Positions 1-10,500 of a stretch of 64,000 nucleotides of DNA are shown one piece after another. Position numbers and translations under genes: made by a program. Each line of letters starts with the position of its first letter. The stretch's first letter is position 1. Below the pieces are notes generated by a model. The model ran no database searches and was not told the origin of the DNA. It saw nothing but the letters and a program-made list of their open reading frames with translations. This DNA comes from Owenia fusiformis (Eukaryota; Annelida; Polychaeta; Sabellida; Oweniidae), in contig CAIIXF020000012.1 in the NCBI GenBank assembly GCA_903813345.2, forward strand, positions 4,941,318 to 5,005,317, in the 5' to 3' direction.

Positions 1-7
1 ATACATA

Positions 8-102
8 CTAAGTACGTCGACACGCAGGGCAGCATTGACCCGGAACCTCGACTCTACCAAACAGACAAAACTTGAATTGACAGCGCACATCTTTGCAAGG
101 AT
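8..102 (-). CDS. Terminal VWC-like exon with stop codon
   Basis: Acceptor AATTTCAG opens a phase-1 exon that runs 95 nt to a TAG at 10-8. It encodes PCKDVRCQFKFC, then GRVEVPGQCCPAC, and stops three residues later. The CC-x2-C ending is characteristic of VWC modules. Because the frame closes right after the module, this is taken as the 3' end of the gene's coding sequence. Confidence 0.65.
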
Positions 103-3100
103 CTGAAATTAAACATATACTAAATCGTTTGATATTATCATTTGCTCACATCCTGAAATATTCATTATACTAAGAAGTAACGGTTTCAACAGCCATCGAC
201 TATACTGTTTACTTTTTGTGGACACCAGGTGGCATGCAGCAGGATGGTAGCACACCAGGACTGAATTCCCTACTGTGAACAATAGTTAATTAAACAAATA
301 TATTCCACGTCAGGCTTGACATATATTCATACCTATCCTCAGTGATCTATTCGTTATAATTCTCTAAATATTCGAAACTGCGATTCCTCGAAATTCCATT
401 CATCAATTAGTCCAAAGGTAGGAGTGTCCTTACCTACTTCACAGACCTTACAGCAGTTCTTAGTCACGTAACCATGAGAACAATGCGTCATGGGGCACAA
501 AACAGCACTGCAATCTATATAGAATAACAAACGGTATGTATAGGCCTAAACTAAGAAATCATCTTGAGTTTTACGTTTTAAGTGTAAATATGTGTTGGCA
601 AATTGATGTCTTGCAATGTTAGCGAGTTGAAGATTATTAAAAAAATGGAAGAAAAGGCAAAAGCTGTACATACTGTATTGGAAACATAAATGTAAACAAA
701 TAATGCAGGCAAATAATGTACATTGTATGTATAGGGATAAAGGAATTTTTCAGATAAGCCTTAATTAAGCTGTTTCCTCCTGTTCATCCTGCAATTGTTT
801 TGATGAGTTCAAATGATGAAACATATATTCCTGCATACGTTTTCACTTGTTGAGCACTTGTCAACATTACCATTTACTTATTATTGAGGTGTTTAACAGG
901 GGTCCACAAAAATTAAAAAATATTAGATTTTGATATTTTTGAAGTTTACAACGGATTATCTACTTATGAATCAGATTTTGGGAAGGTTATTAGCATGACA
1001 TGCTTTTATCTAGCATGATTTTATCTGTTTAATTGAAAATAAGATCGTCTGTCTGATTATATTTTGCATTCAAAATGATTAAAAATAATTGTTCCATTAA
1101 GTTCACTTTCTTTTAACATCATCTTGTTTTTTGTTGATCCGCCAATTGTTTTGATATCTTTAAATGATAAAACATATATTCCTACATACGTTTTCACATG
1201 TTGAGCACTTGTCAACATTACCATTTACTTATTATTGAGGGGTTCGACAGGGGTCCACAAAAATTAAAAAATATTAGATTTTGATATTCTTGAAGTTTAC
1301 AACGGATTTTGTACTTATGAATCGGTTTTGGGAAGCTTATTAGCATGACCTATTGATTTTTTCTGTTTAATTGAAAATAAGATTGTTTGTCTGATTATAT
1401 TTTACATTCAAAATGATTAAAAATAATGGTTCCATTTAGTTCACTTTCTTTTAACATCATCTTGTTTTTGTTGATCCGCCAATTGTTTTGATATGTTTAA
1501 TTGATAAAACATATATTACTACATACATTTTCACCTGTTGAGGACCTGTCAACATTACCGTTTACTTATTATTGAGGGGTTTAACAGGGGTCAACAAAAA
1601 TATTAGATTTTGATATTTTTGAAGTTTACAACAGATTATCTACTCATTAATCGGCTTTTGGAAAGTTTATTATCCCATCGAACGAAGTTCAGTAGGGATA
1701 GAGTGAAGCCCTCCCTCCGTCCGTCAGTCCGTCAGTCAGTCAGTCAGTCCATCCGTCCATCTGTCTGGAAGATAACCTGAATACTAGTAGACAGATTTTC
1801 TTCATATTTGGTGGAAAGATGTATATTGGTGAATAGTAATACGCAAAAAAAATTCAAGAAGGCCGCCAGTTTAAAAATTGCAGGAATTTTACGCAAAAAT
1901 CTTATGTTTTTCATTTTAAACCAAAATAAGAAACATTATTATTTGAAATATTGGTAGTATATTAACGATAGCTATCTATTTCACATATATCCTGGATATT
2001 TCACCCTGACCCCCAGGGGCCGTAAATGGGGGGGGGGGGGGTTGGGAAAACACAAATTTGCATTAATTTTGAGATGTTTTTGAAGTGTAGTTTTATTATA
2101 CTCAAATGAAAGGCAATTTAGAGTAGATTGCAAATATTGTAGCGTTTTTCTGATTCGGGCCTCAAAAAATTCAAAATGGCTGTCTAATGCGGGATTTTGC
2201 AATTATTATATTTCTTAAAAGTATGGCTATATTATACTCAAATTGAAGGAATTTCAGAGTAGATCACAATTATGGCAGTGTTTTCGGATTTATGCCTCTG
2301 AAAATTCAAAATATCCGACTAGAGCAGAAATTCGCCATTACTTAGAGTCATCTTTAAAGTATGGTTACAATGATCTAAAATATTTATTGAAGGAAAGAGT
2401 AGATGGTAAATACTACATTGTGACTGTACAGATTGATGATTTATATGGTGTTCGTTGGGATTTGCTACTCCGTGAAGTTGCCATTTTCTAATTAGTTTGA
2501 CGTATTGATCTTATCTGTTTAATTGAAAATAAAATCGTCTGTCTGATAATATTGTGCATTCAAAATGATTAAAAACAATGATTCCATTTACAGTTCATTT
2601 TCTTTTAACATCATCTTGTTTTTTGTTGATCCGCCAATTGTTTTGATGTTTAAATGATAAAACATATATTCCTATATACATTTTCACCTGTTGAGGACCT
2701 GTCAATATTACCATCTCCTTATTATTGAGGGGTTTAACAGGGGTCTACAAAAATATTAGATTTTGATATTTTTGAGGTTTACAACAGATTATCTACTCAT
2801 TTATCGGCTTTTGGAAAGTTTATTAGTATGACATATTGATTTTAGCTGTTTAATTGAAACTAAGATCGTCTGTCTGACTATATTTTGCATTCAAAATGAT
2901 AAAAAATAATGGTTCCATTTAGTTTCACTTTATTTTAACACCATCTTGTTTTTCGTTGATCCGCCAATTGTTAAATGATATGTTTATTTGATAAAACATA
3001 TATTCCTACATACGTTTTCTTCCGTTGAGGACCTGTCAACATTATCGTTTACTTATCATTGAGGGGTTTAACAGAGGTCCATAATAATGAAAAATATTAG

Positions 3101-4961
3101 ATATTGACACTTTTGAAGTCTACAACGAATTATCTACTTATGAATCGGCTTTTGCATTTAAATTATAATCTAAGATGAATTAAGAATTTATTCCCGCTAT
3201 TTATAAAATTAGATTTTAACATCAATAAAGCATATGATATGATGTGGGGTGAAAGGATATATGATTTTTGCAATACAGGCTATCTCTGCAAGCACATAAC
3301 TTTAGTAATAGATTATTTTATTTAGTAGAAAATAGACTATCCCATGAGGCAATGCTAGAACCCAAACGCTCAATATTTTTTTCTCGAATAGGTATTCTGC
3401 CATATCAAGCTCCTGATCATCCAGTATTTGATTAATATTGCCCGCAGAAATTAGGTTATTAGTATTACCACAGTTAATGCCCAGAGCTGAAATAGCAAAA
3501 ATTATATGCATTGAAAGATATGTCATTTCCCGGGGAAAATTGCCGGGCGTTAATGCAGCTATGGCCCGCCACTATGACGTCACATATTGCTCAGATCGAT
3601 AAAGTAACATAAATGCCTTCTAAACTAGCACTTATACCCCTATAACACTCCCGGCAAGTTGGTAATAATAGTAATTGATCTGGGTACTATCCACAAAAAT
3701 ATTCATCTTTTTGAATTAGACTTGAATTAAATCTTCAATAAATGAAAATCTGAACCATTTTAAGATATTCGAAAAATTCAGAAACTGCAAATAATTCAAT
3801 TATAACTATTTAAAACAATTTAGATTGCTAGGATATGATAATAACCTTAAAAGTAAACATTTGATTAGTTATACCAATCATTGTGATTTTAGAGCCCAAA
3901 TATTATCTCGTTTTACAGTTTCAGTTGTATAAATCTTCTTGCTGTCAACGTATTTATAATACTCTACACTTATTTAGTGCCTGTTTATAATGATACCGAC
4001 ATTATTGTAATATTGAAATCATATGAGTAATAAAGATCCCCAAGTGGAGGCCAATGTCCCCCCCCCCCCATTTGTGACATGGCGTTATACAAATTAGGTT
4101 GTAGACATCAGGATGAAACCTGTTTTCATGATTTATACACCTTAATGATGTAATTTAATCGTAACAATGTACTAGCTTTCCATCTAAGAACTATCCGGAA
4201 AAATATTTAATTTTCGTAAAATAGACCCCTGCTGAAATCGTTCATAAATGAAGTTCTGTAACCTTGTATGGTGCACAAAAATTCACGAGTGGTCAATGAT
4301 ATAATCCTAACCAGCAAAAGCAAATTAAAAACATAAGGCTGTAACAATAAGTTTTAAAAAAATTATACAGTGTTTGATGAGGTATACCCCCCACTGTGAA
4401 CTTGGATTCCATTTTGATCTAACTTTTCAGTTGAAATTTTACATTATGCTCTTGATATATAATAATTCATACTTTTTGCACTAATTTATTATCTATTTAC
4501 AAGAAATCTTTTAAAATGATTATTTCTTTAAAAAATGGACCCCTGCTTAAATCTCAAATAAATGATAAATGGTAATGTTGTGTGGTTCTCAACAAGCAAT
4601 ACCATATTCAATGATATTAAATCTATCAATGTAATCTATAAAAATGATTGCAACTTGAACAGGAGGTAATTTTAAAATTATTGTCAATTCCTTTAACACT
4701 AGTATATGAATTGGACGAAGTTTCGATTAATCAAAATACAACATCGCGTATTAAACAGATTCTGCTTTGAATCGTTACCTTCTTCACATGGTTTACTGGA
4801 ACAGTTTTCGGTAAAACTCTCTATCGAGCTACCGGTACAATTTTCTGTATATCTAGTGCTATACACTTTAATCCTAGTGCGTGATTTGGTCCTCATACCA
4901 TTCCCACATGTAACAGAACATCGTGTGTATTTCCACGAACTCCATCGGTTCCATCTACAAC
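8..4961 (-). CDS. 3' part of a secreted TSP1 + cysteine-module protein gene
   Basis: Three exons on the minus strand can be joined in frame: 4961-4779, 514-434 and 102-8. Every internal border is phase 1 with AG/GT dinucleotides, and the last exon ends in TAG at 10-8. In order the product has a thrombospondin type 1 domain and two short modules with the spacing C-x4-C-x4-C-x(8-10)-CC-x2-C, which resembles the second half of a VWC domain. These domains are known from extracellular adhesive and matrix proteins. The start, the signal peptide and any exons upstream of 4961 were not found, and further exons may lie between 4779 and 514. No family name can be given. The exon joins are inferred from splice signals and phase, not from transcripts. 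Confidence 0.6.
434..514 (-). CDS. Small cysteine-rich (VWC-like) exon
   Basis: This 81-nt exon is too short to show as an open reading frame on its own. Acceptor TATATAG precedes it and donor G|GTAAGG follows, both phase 1. The product is about 27 residues, beginning CSAVLCPMTHC and ending NCCKVC. The cysteine spacing is nearly the same as in the next exon (8-102), which supports both as real. Antistasin-like or VWC subdomain 2 are the closest known patterns. Confidence 0.6.
1674..2502. repeat. Insertion inside the 340-bp array
   Basis: Unit 3 of the array stops at about 1673 and its continuation resumes near 2503. The inserted stretch begins with CCATCGAACGAAGTTC, then a (GTCA/GTCC)n simple repeat at 1715-1765 and a G-run near 2029-2041. 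Two partly similar halves (about 2085-2170 and 2225-2310) share ATTATACTCAAAT. It looks like a dispersed repeat of unknown class. Confidence 0.45.
2300..2491 (+). other. Open frame with coding-like composition, unassigned
   Basis: A frame with no stop ends at TAA (2489-2491). Its last ~60 residues read like globular protein (for example TRAEIRHYLESS and LLKERVDGKYYIV). It lies inside the insertion that interrupts the repeat array, so it may be a fragment of a transposon protein. No splice sites or family could be assigned. It may also be chance. Confidence 0.2.
3150..4698. other. No supported gene
   Basis: This stretch is AT-rich intron or intergenic sequence between the two parts of the minus-strand gene. 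A minus-strand open frame at 3302-3526 follows a possible acceptor (CTATTTCAG), but it has no recognisable domain and no good donor, so it is not called. Confidence 0.4.
4779..4961 (-). CDS. TSP1 domain exon (phase 1-1)
   Basis: This 183-nt exon follows an acceptor TTTCAG and ends at donor G|GTAACG, with phase 1 at both sides. It encodes a full thrombospondin type 1 repeat of about 60 residues. Visible marks are the tryptophan ladder CRWNRWSSW, the core CSVTCGNG, the basic strand RTKSRTR and three later cysteines ending SSKPC. Its nearest relative in the window is the TSP1 exon at 63725-63889 on the other strand, which shares the W-x2-W-x-Y-x2-CSVTCG layout. Confidence 0.8.
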
Positions 4962-5366
4962 CTGAAACCACTTCTATGACACTTTACGTAAAAAACAGAA
5001 TTCCAATGTTGGGCTAAAATGGACAGTTCCTTAAACAATTTCCACACGTATGAAGATATAATAAAAGTTATAAACCGCCCTGTAAAATCAACACTTAAAT
5101 CTTACCGAATAGATATGTGTTAAACAAGATAATTTAATATCAAACAGTATAACCAAATTAAATAAAGAAATAAGATATGTGGGTGGGTGGGTGCGTAGGG
5201 TCAACCATAGCCAGTATACAATCAGGAGGTTCCTATGCGTCACAGCAAAGAAGTGAAATATAGAGTTTGAAACATAAAATTCAAACAAAAGTCAACCTGC
5301 CATAATCATTAAAATGCAACAGGTATTCACAGAAAATAGTATGAAATATTTGTTTTCTTGTTTATT

Positions 5367-6683
5367 GTTATAAACCACTCTATTATTCGGATAGTATTAT
5401 GAGAACAGGGGGTAATTATAAACTCATCAATACGTGTTCACCACTCTATTATTCGGATTGTCTTATGAGAACAGGAGTGATTATAACTCATCAACACATA
5501 TTCACCACTGTATTATTCCGATTGTCTTATGAGAACAGGAGTGATTATAACTCATCAACACATATACACCACTCTATTATTCCGATTGTCTTATGAGAAC
5601 AGGAGTGATTATAACTCATAAACACACATTCACCACTGTATTATTCGGATTGTCTTATGAGAACAGGAGTGATTATAACTCATCAACACACATTCACCAC
5701 TGTATTATTCGGATTGTCTTATGAGAACAGGAGTGATTATAACTCATCAACACATATACACCACTCTATTATTCGGATTGTCTTATGAGAACAGGAGTGA
5801 TTATAACTCATCAACACATATACACCACTCTATTATTCGGATTGTCTTTTGAGAACAGGAGTGATTATAACTCATCAACACATATTCACCATTCTATTAT
5901 TCGGATTGTCTTTTGAGAACAGGAGTGATTATAACTCATCAACACATATACACTACTGTATTATTCCGATTGTCTTATGAGAACAGGAGTGATTATAACT
6001 CATCAACACATATACACCACTCTATTATTCCGATTGTCTTATGAGAACAGGAGTGATTATAACTCATCAACACACATTCACCACTGTATTATTCCGATTG
6101 TCTTATGAGAACAGGAGTGATTATAACTCATCAACACATATTCACCACTCTATTATTCGGATTGTCTTATGAGAACAGGAGTGATTGTAAATCATCAACA
6201 CATATTCACCACTCTATTATTAGGATTGTCTCATGAGAACAGGAGTGATTATAACTCATCAACACACCACTCTATTATTCGGATTGTCTTATGAGAACAG
6301 GAGCGATTATAACTCATCAACACATATTCACCACTCTATTATTCGGATTGTCTTATGGGAACAGGAGTGATTATAACTCATCAACACATATTCACCACTC
6401 TATTATTAGGATTGTCTTATGAGAACAGGAGTGATTATAACTCATCAACACACCACTCTATTATTCGGATTGTCTTATGAGAACAGGAGCGATTATAACT
6501 CATCAACACATATTCACCACTCTATTATTCGGATTGTCTTATGAGAACAGGAGTGATTATAACTCATCAACACACCACTCTATTATTCGGATTGTCTTAT
6601 GAGAACAGGAGCGATTATAACTCATCAACACATATTCACCACTCTATTATTCGGATTGTCTTATGAGAACAGGAGTGATTATA
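5367..6683. repeat. 64-bp minisatellite running into gap 1
   Basis: About 21 tandem units of ~64 bp carry the landmarks TTATGAGAACAGGAGTGATT and ACTCATCAACACATATTC. Some units are shortened by about 7-9 bp (loss of TATTCAC or similar). The last ~450 bp shows a higher-order order: a short unit is followed by a unit with GAGCGATT in place of GAGTGATT, three times. The array ends at the first N, so its true length is unknown. Open frames across it are artefacts of the repeat. Confidence 0.95.
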
Positions 6684-7183
6684 NNNNNNNNNNNNNNNNN
6701 NNNNNNNNNNNNNNNNNNNNNNNNNNNNNNNNNNNNNNNNNNNNNNNNNNNNNNNNNNNNNNNNNNNNNNNNNNNNNNNNNNNNNNNNNNNNNNNNNNNN
6801 NNNNNNNNNNNNNNNNNNNNNNNNNNNNNNNNNNNNNNNNNNNNNNNNNNNNNNNNNNNNNNNNNNNNNNNNNNNNNNNNNNNNNNNNNNNNNNNNNNNN
6901 NNNNNNNNNNNNNNNNNNNNNNNNNNNNNNNNNNNNNNNNNNNNNNNNNNNNNNNNNNNNNNNNNNNNNNNNNNNNNNNNNNNNNNNNNNNNNNNNNNNN
7001 NNNNNNNNNNNNNNNNNNNNNNNNNNNNNNNNNNNNNNNNNNNNNNNNNNNNNNNNNNNNNNNNNNNNNNNNNNNNNNNNNNNNNNNNNNNNNNNNNNNN
7101 NNNNNNNNNNNNNNNNNNNNNNNNNNNNNNNNNNNNNNNNNNNNNNNNNNNNNNNNNNNNNNNNNNNNNNNNNNNNNNNNNNN
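6684..7183. other. Assembly gap (500 N)
   Basis: Exactly 500 unknown bases. The round size suggests a placeholder rather than a measured length. The minisatellite enters it from the left and copy A of the duplicated segment leaves it on the right, so the left edge of copy A and the 5' exons of its VWA gene may be hidden here. Confidence 0.99.
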
Positions 7184-7354
7184 TGATTTTAGTTAGAATA
7201 TTATCTTATATTCCGAAGAATTAAAGTTACATTCATGCGATACCCTAAAAACAAAAGTGCGCCAGCTTTTTGCGACCCGTCTTAGAGTTTCTTTCATTTG
7301 AATGATACATAGGATACCCATACATACATTGGAATGTACAAATTGTCGTTTCAG

Positions 7355-7566
7355 GCGACAAGAATGTGTGTGCTATTGGTTTAGTCTTTCTAATTGACAT
7401 GTCAAAATCAATTAGTAATGTAAACAAGATGAAAGTACGAGACTTTGTTATACATATTGTGGAAAGTTATCGGCTCGGCCATTCACCTACACTGGTGGCA
7501 GGATTGACATATGGAGGCGATGTCCACACTTTTCTTAAATTGTCATCACACGACAGAGAAATTGAG
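7355..7566 (+). CDS. VWA gene A, exon with MIDAS DxSxS
   Basis: Acceptor CGTTTCAG and donor GAG|GTATGA bound 212 nt (phase 1 in, phase 0 out). The exon starts the VWA fold with the hydrophobic strand IGLVFLIDMSKSIS, an amphipathic helix MKVRDFVIHIV, and the next strand VAGLTYGGDVHTFL. Compared with copy B there is one replacement (Leu here, Arg in B, in SPT-L/R-VAG). Confidence 0.88.
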
Positions 7567-10500
7567 GTATGACAGGCAAATCCTCGGTCACATCACAAAT
7601 TTGTATAAAACAAAAGACACTGTGAAATACGTTGATTTTGTATAAGCTCATTACGATGGTAACTTCTGCGTATTGTTATTTGCGCTATGAAATGATGTAA
7701 CATATTATTATACGGTCTGCTATAGATAGTGATAAAATCAGACCTGTTTATCAACTTCTCTGACATCTACCTCATATAGTTTATTAATCCATTGTTTTTG
7801 CTTATTGTTTTATTGTTAATTTATATGTGTATCAATGTAAAACATCAACTTAAACTTTTGAACATGACATTAGAGAGATTTCGCAACTCATTTAATGCTT
7901 ATCATTCCTTTATGAAGGGCGTTTGATTACGTCATTATATATTGTGCAGCTCTATACGTCCATTACATCATTGATGGGTGTGATGTTCTTATAAATCGTC
8001 GTCTATACGCAAGGGCTTATTTAATACCCGGGGCTTAGTTGTGTACCAAACGAAACGAGAAACAACACTACATCCGGGGCTTTGTTTGGTCTTCGTTAGT
8101 ACTAGTCGCAAAATCCTTGGGAACTCCCTGTAACACCCGATTACTATCAACAAATTACAAAAGTAACAACACGTAAAAACAAATTGTGCTTTTAAGATAT
8201 TGTAAGTGTGTTGAAGTATTAGGATTCTATATACCGTTAGAAACCTTGGAATACAAGCTTTACAGGAACTCTATGTATTATGTGTTCCGCGTCGTGTATT
8301 CCTTATATGGAACGCTTGAACATGATGAATATCTTGACGACGAATTAACGCATTACACCAGTATATGATAACAGAATATTTCATTGTCACTCCGTCTTTA
8401 ATAAGTACTAAAGTGAATATATAGCCAAAATAGTATATTGTTGAAAATAAGATATAAACATTCAGCAGGAATTCCACGACGTAATTTCAATTGTTCTTTC
8501 GTGCCAAATCGCGTAGTAATCTATGGTGATCAAGTGTTTTGGATATCATTTATGACGTCATAACACGACTGATACCAACAGGACGATCTTAACAAATGGC
8601 TGACAAAGAATCTCCTTTACGTCGTAAAATAGGGAACGTATATTTTTGTACCACTTTTTATTTTTAAAGTATGGTGCTTTACTAATTATTAATCTTATTG
8701 AAAATTCACAGGCATCAATTTGGCAAGGACAATATTTTTAAACTCAAGTCGAATTTTAAAAATATTATATCTAAATCAATTAAAATACCCCTCAAAATAG
8801 ACTATGCGCAAAAATTAATGTAAAAATGTGCTCTTGTACATTCTTGTACCACTTTTTGTATCTGGCTTTACGCAGGGTAAAAGCCCATAAGTATATATTT
8901 TGAGGAGATATTCATTAATTTCGCCAAGACAATATTGTCCATATCAAAAATCTTTTTCTTTTGTCTAGTAATAAAAAAGTTAGAAGCAGTTAACTTACCA
9001 TATGTGTTTTACGCCAAAAAAACTTACACTTTCCCCGAAGAAATCTAATGCGGTCTATACAAAATATTTGAATTGTAACCGTCAATGTGTTATGACGTCA
9101 TAATTTTACATGGTCCAGTGAATGTAGGAGCAAATTTTGGAGCATTTTGATCAACGTTTTACCGAAATATTCATGATTTAAGGTATTTTTACAAGGAATT
9201 ACGTTACATAATTACAACGTTAATTTACAGTTTCCTCGCATACAAAACCGTAGAACGCTGCGTTATGCTAGGTTTCTAATACATCTTAATGCTATAGTCA
9301 AAAAGATGAGGGGTTACCCTTCAAAATGATATATGATAGGTTATGTAACTCTAATGTACAGCGAAATGGTAAAAGGATGAATATTAAAAATTGCATAAAA
9401 TAAGCGATTTCCCCAGGATCTTGCGACGAGTATCGACAATTGTGTATAGAGGGGTAGGTTTTCTCAGAACTAGGTACCTTTTCTGTACCGTTTTGCGGTT
9501 ATTTGCTCTATGGCATTGCAATCCGTTCACATCATTAGCTGCATAATTGATTAACTTAAATATATGTCAATAAGGGTTAATACGGACAGAATAAAAAGGG
9601 AAATGTACTTGAAGTGGCGATTGTGTTTTCTGTCAGTCAGTCTGACACATCGTCAGAATGAATTTCAAGTTTTCCTACCCCTATCATATTTATTGGCTAA
9701 TTCAAATCAGATGCGGTAAAAAACCAAACGCCAATTTGCGAAAGTTCCGGGTATTACGTTCGCCCTTGCTATACGTAAGAATATCGCACTTATTGACGTA
9801 CAGAGCTGCGCAATAAATGATGACGCAATAAAACGGTTCATAAGTTACGGGAATAATAAACATGCAATTCGTTAGTTGCGAAATCTCTCTATTCGTGATT
9901 TCATGTTACTCATTGGTAATAAAAGGGACCATTCACTTTGATCGACCATTTATCGGGGCTAGCGCTACAACTGATGCATGAATAACAAAGAGTTGAATAT
10001 GAAGATCATGTCCTCTAAAATGACTCACCACCAATTTAATTTATTTGAGAACTGGTTTTACCATAGGACTATATTATTTATTGATCAATTACTTAAAGAG
10101 GACTGCAATGAGAATGATGAAAATGGATCCAAAAAATGGGACAGCTACATGGCTTGCCTTGGAGGAGGCCAGAGTATCACTTTTAACAACTGAAGGTGGC
10201 CGGAGTGAGTGCATAAAGGTAAGGAATAATATTAGTATACTTTTAAAGGTAGAACCTCAATGTGTAATGCGCAGTCAGATCGTGCATTTCTAATGCCAAA
10301 AACGAAGACTGACGAATGAAACATCGATATTTGTTGATTTAAAAAAACTTAAAGTCTCCGATAAATCGGACTACGTATACCGCCGTGTTTACATTAGGGG
10401 ATTAGAAGAGTTCACTTTTATTTAGGTATGCAAGCAATATCAATCTTAGGCCTTCATGCATGTACTCGTGTGTACAATCAGCATGCCCTTCAATATTATA

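Larger units (their letters stand above)
774..3150. repeat. Array of ~340-bp repeat units
   Basis: About five diverged copies of one unit lie head to tail, near 790, 1137, 1470, 2620 and 2950. Each contains the landmarks TTGTTGATCCGCCAATTG, a run near GAGGGGTTTAACAGGGGTC, and TTTTGAAGTTTACAACGG. The array is interrupted by an unrelated insertion at about 1674-2502. No coding sequence is seen in the units. Confidence 0.75.

Noticed and set aside
3302-3526. Minus-strand frame after a possible acceptor
   Set aside because: A possible exon of the left-edge gene, but no good donor and no cysteine or domain pattern.
5367-6683. CRISPR-like array
   Set aside because: The 64-bp units are contiguous with no unique spacers, and the genome is animal; it is a minisatellite.
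6599-7196. Open frames of 177-195 codons across gap 1
   Set aside because: They consist of minisatellite sequence plus unknown bases translated as X.
8186-8368. 60-codon frame conserved in both duplicated copies
   Set aside because: No ATG, no domain, and both base differences between copies change the amino acid; conservation is explained by recent duplication.
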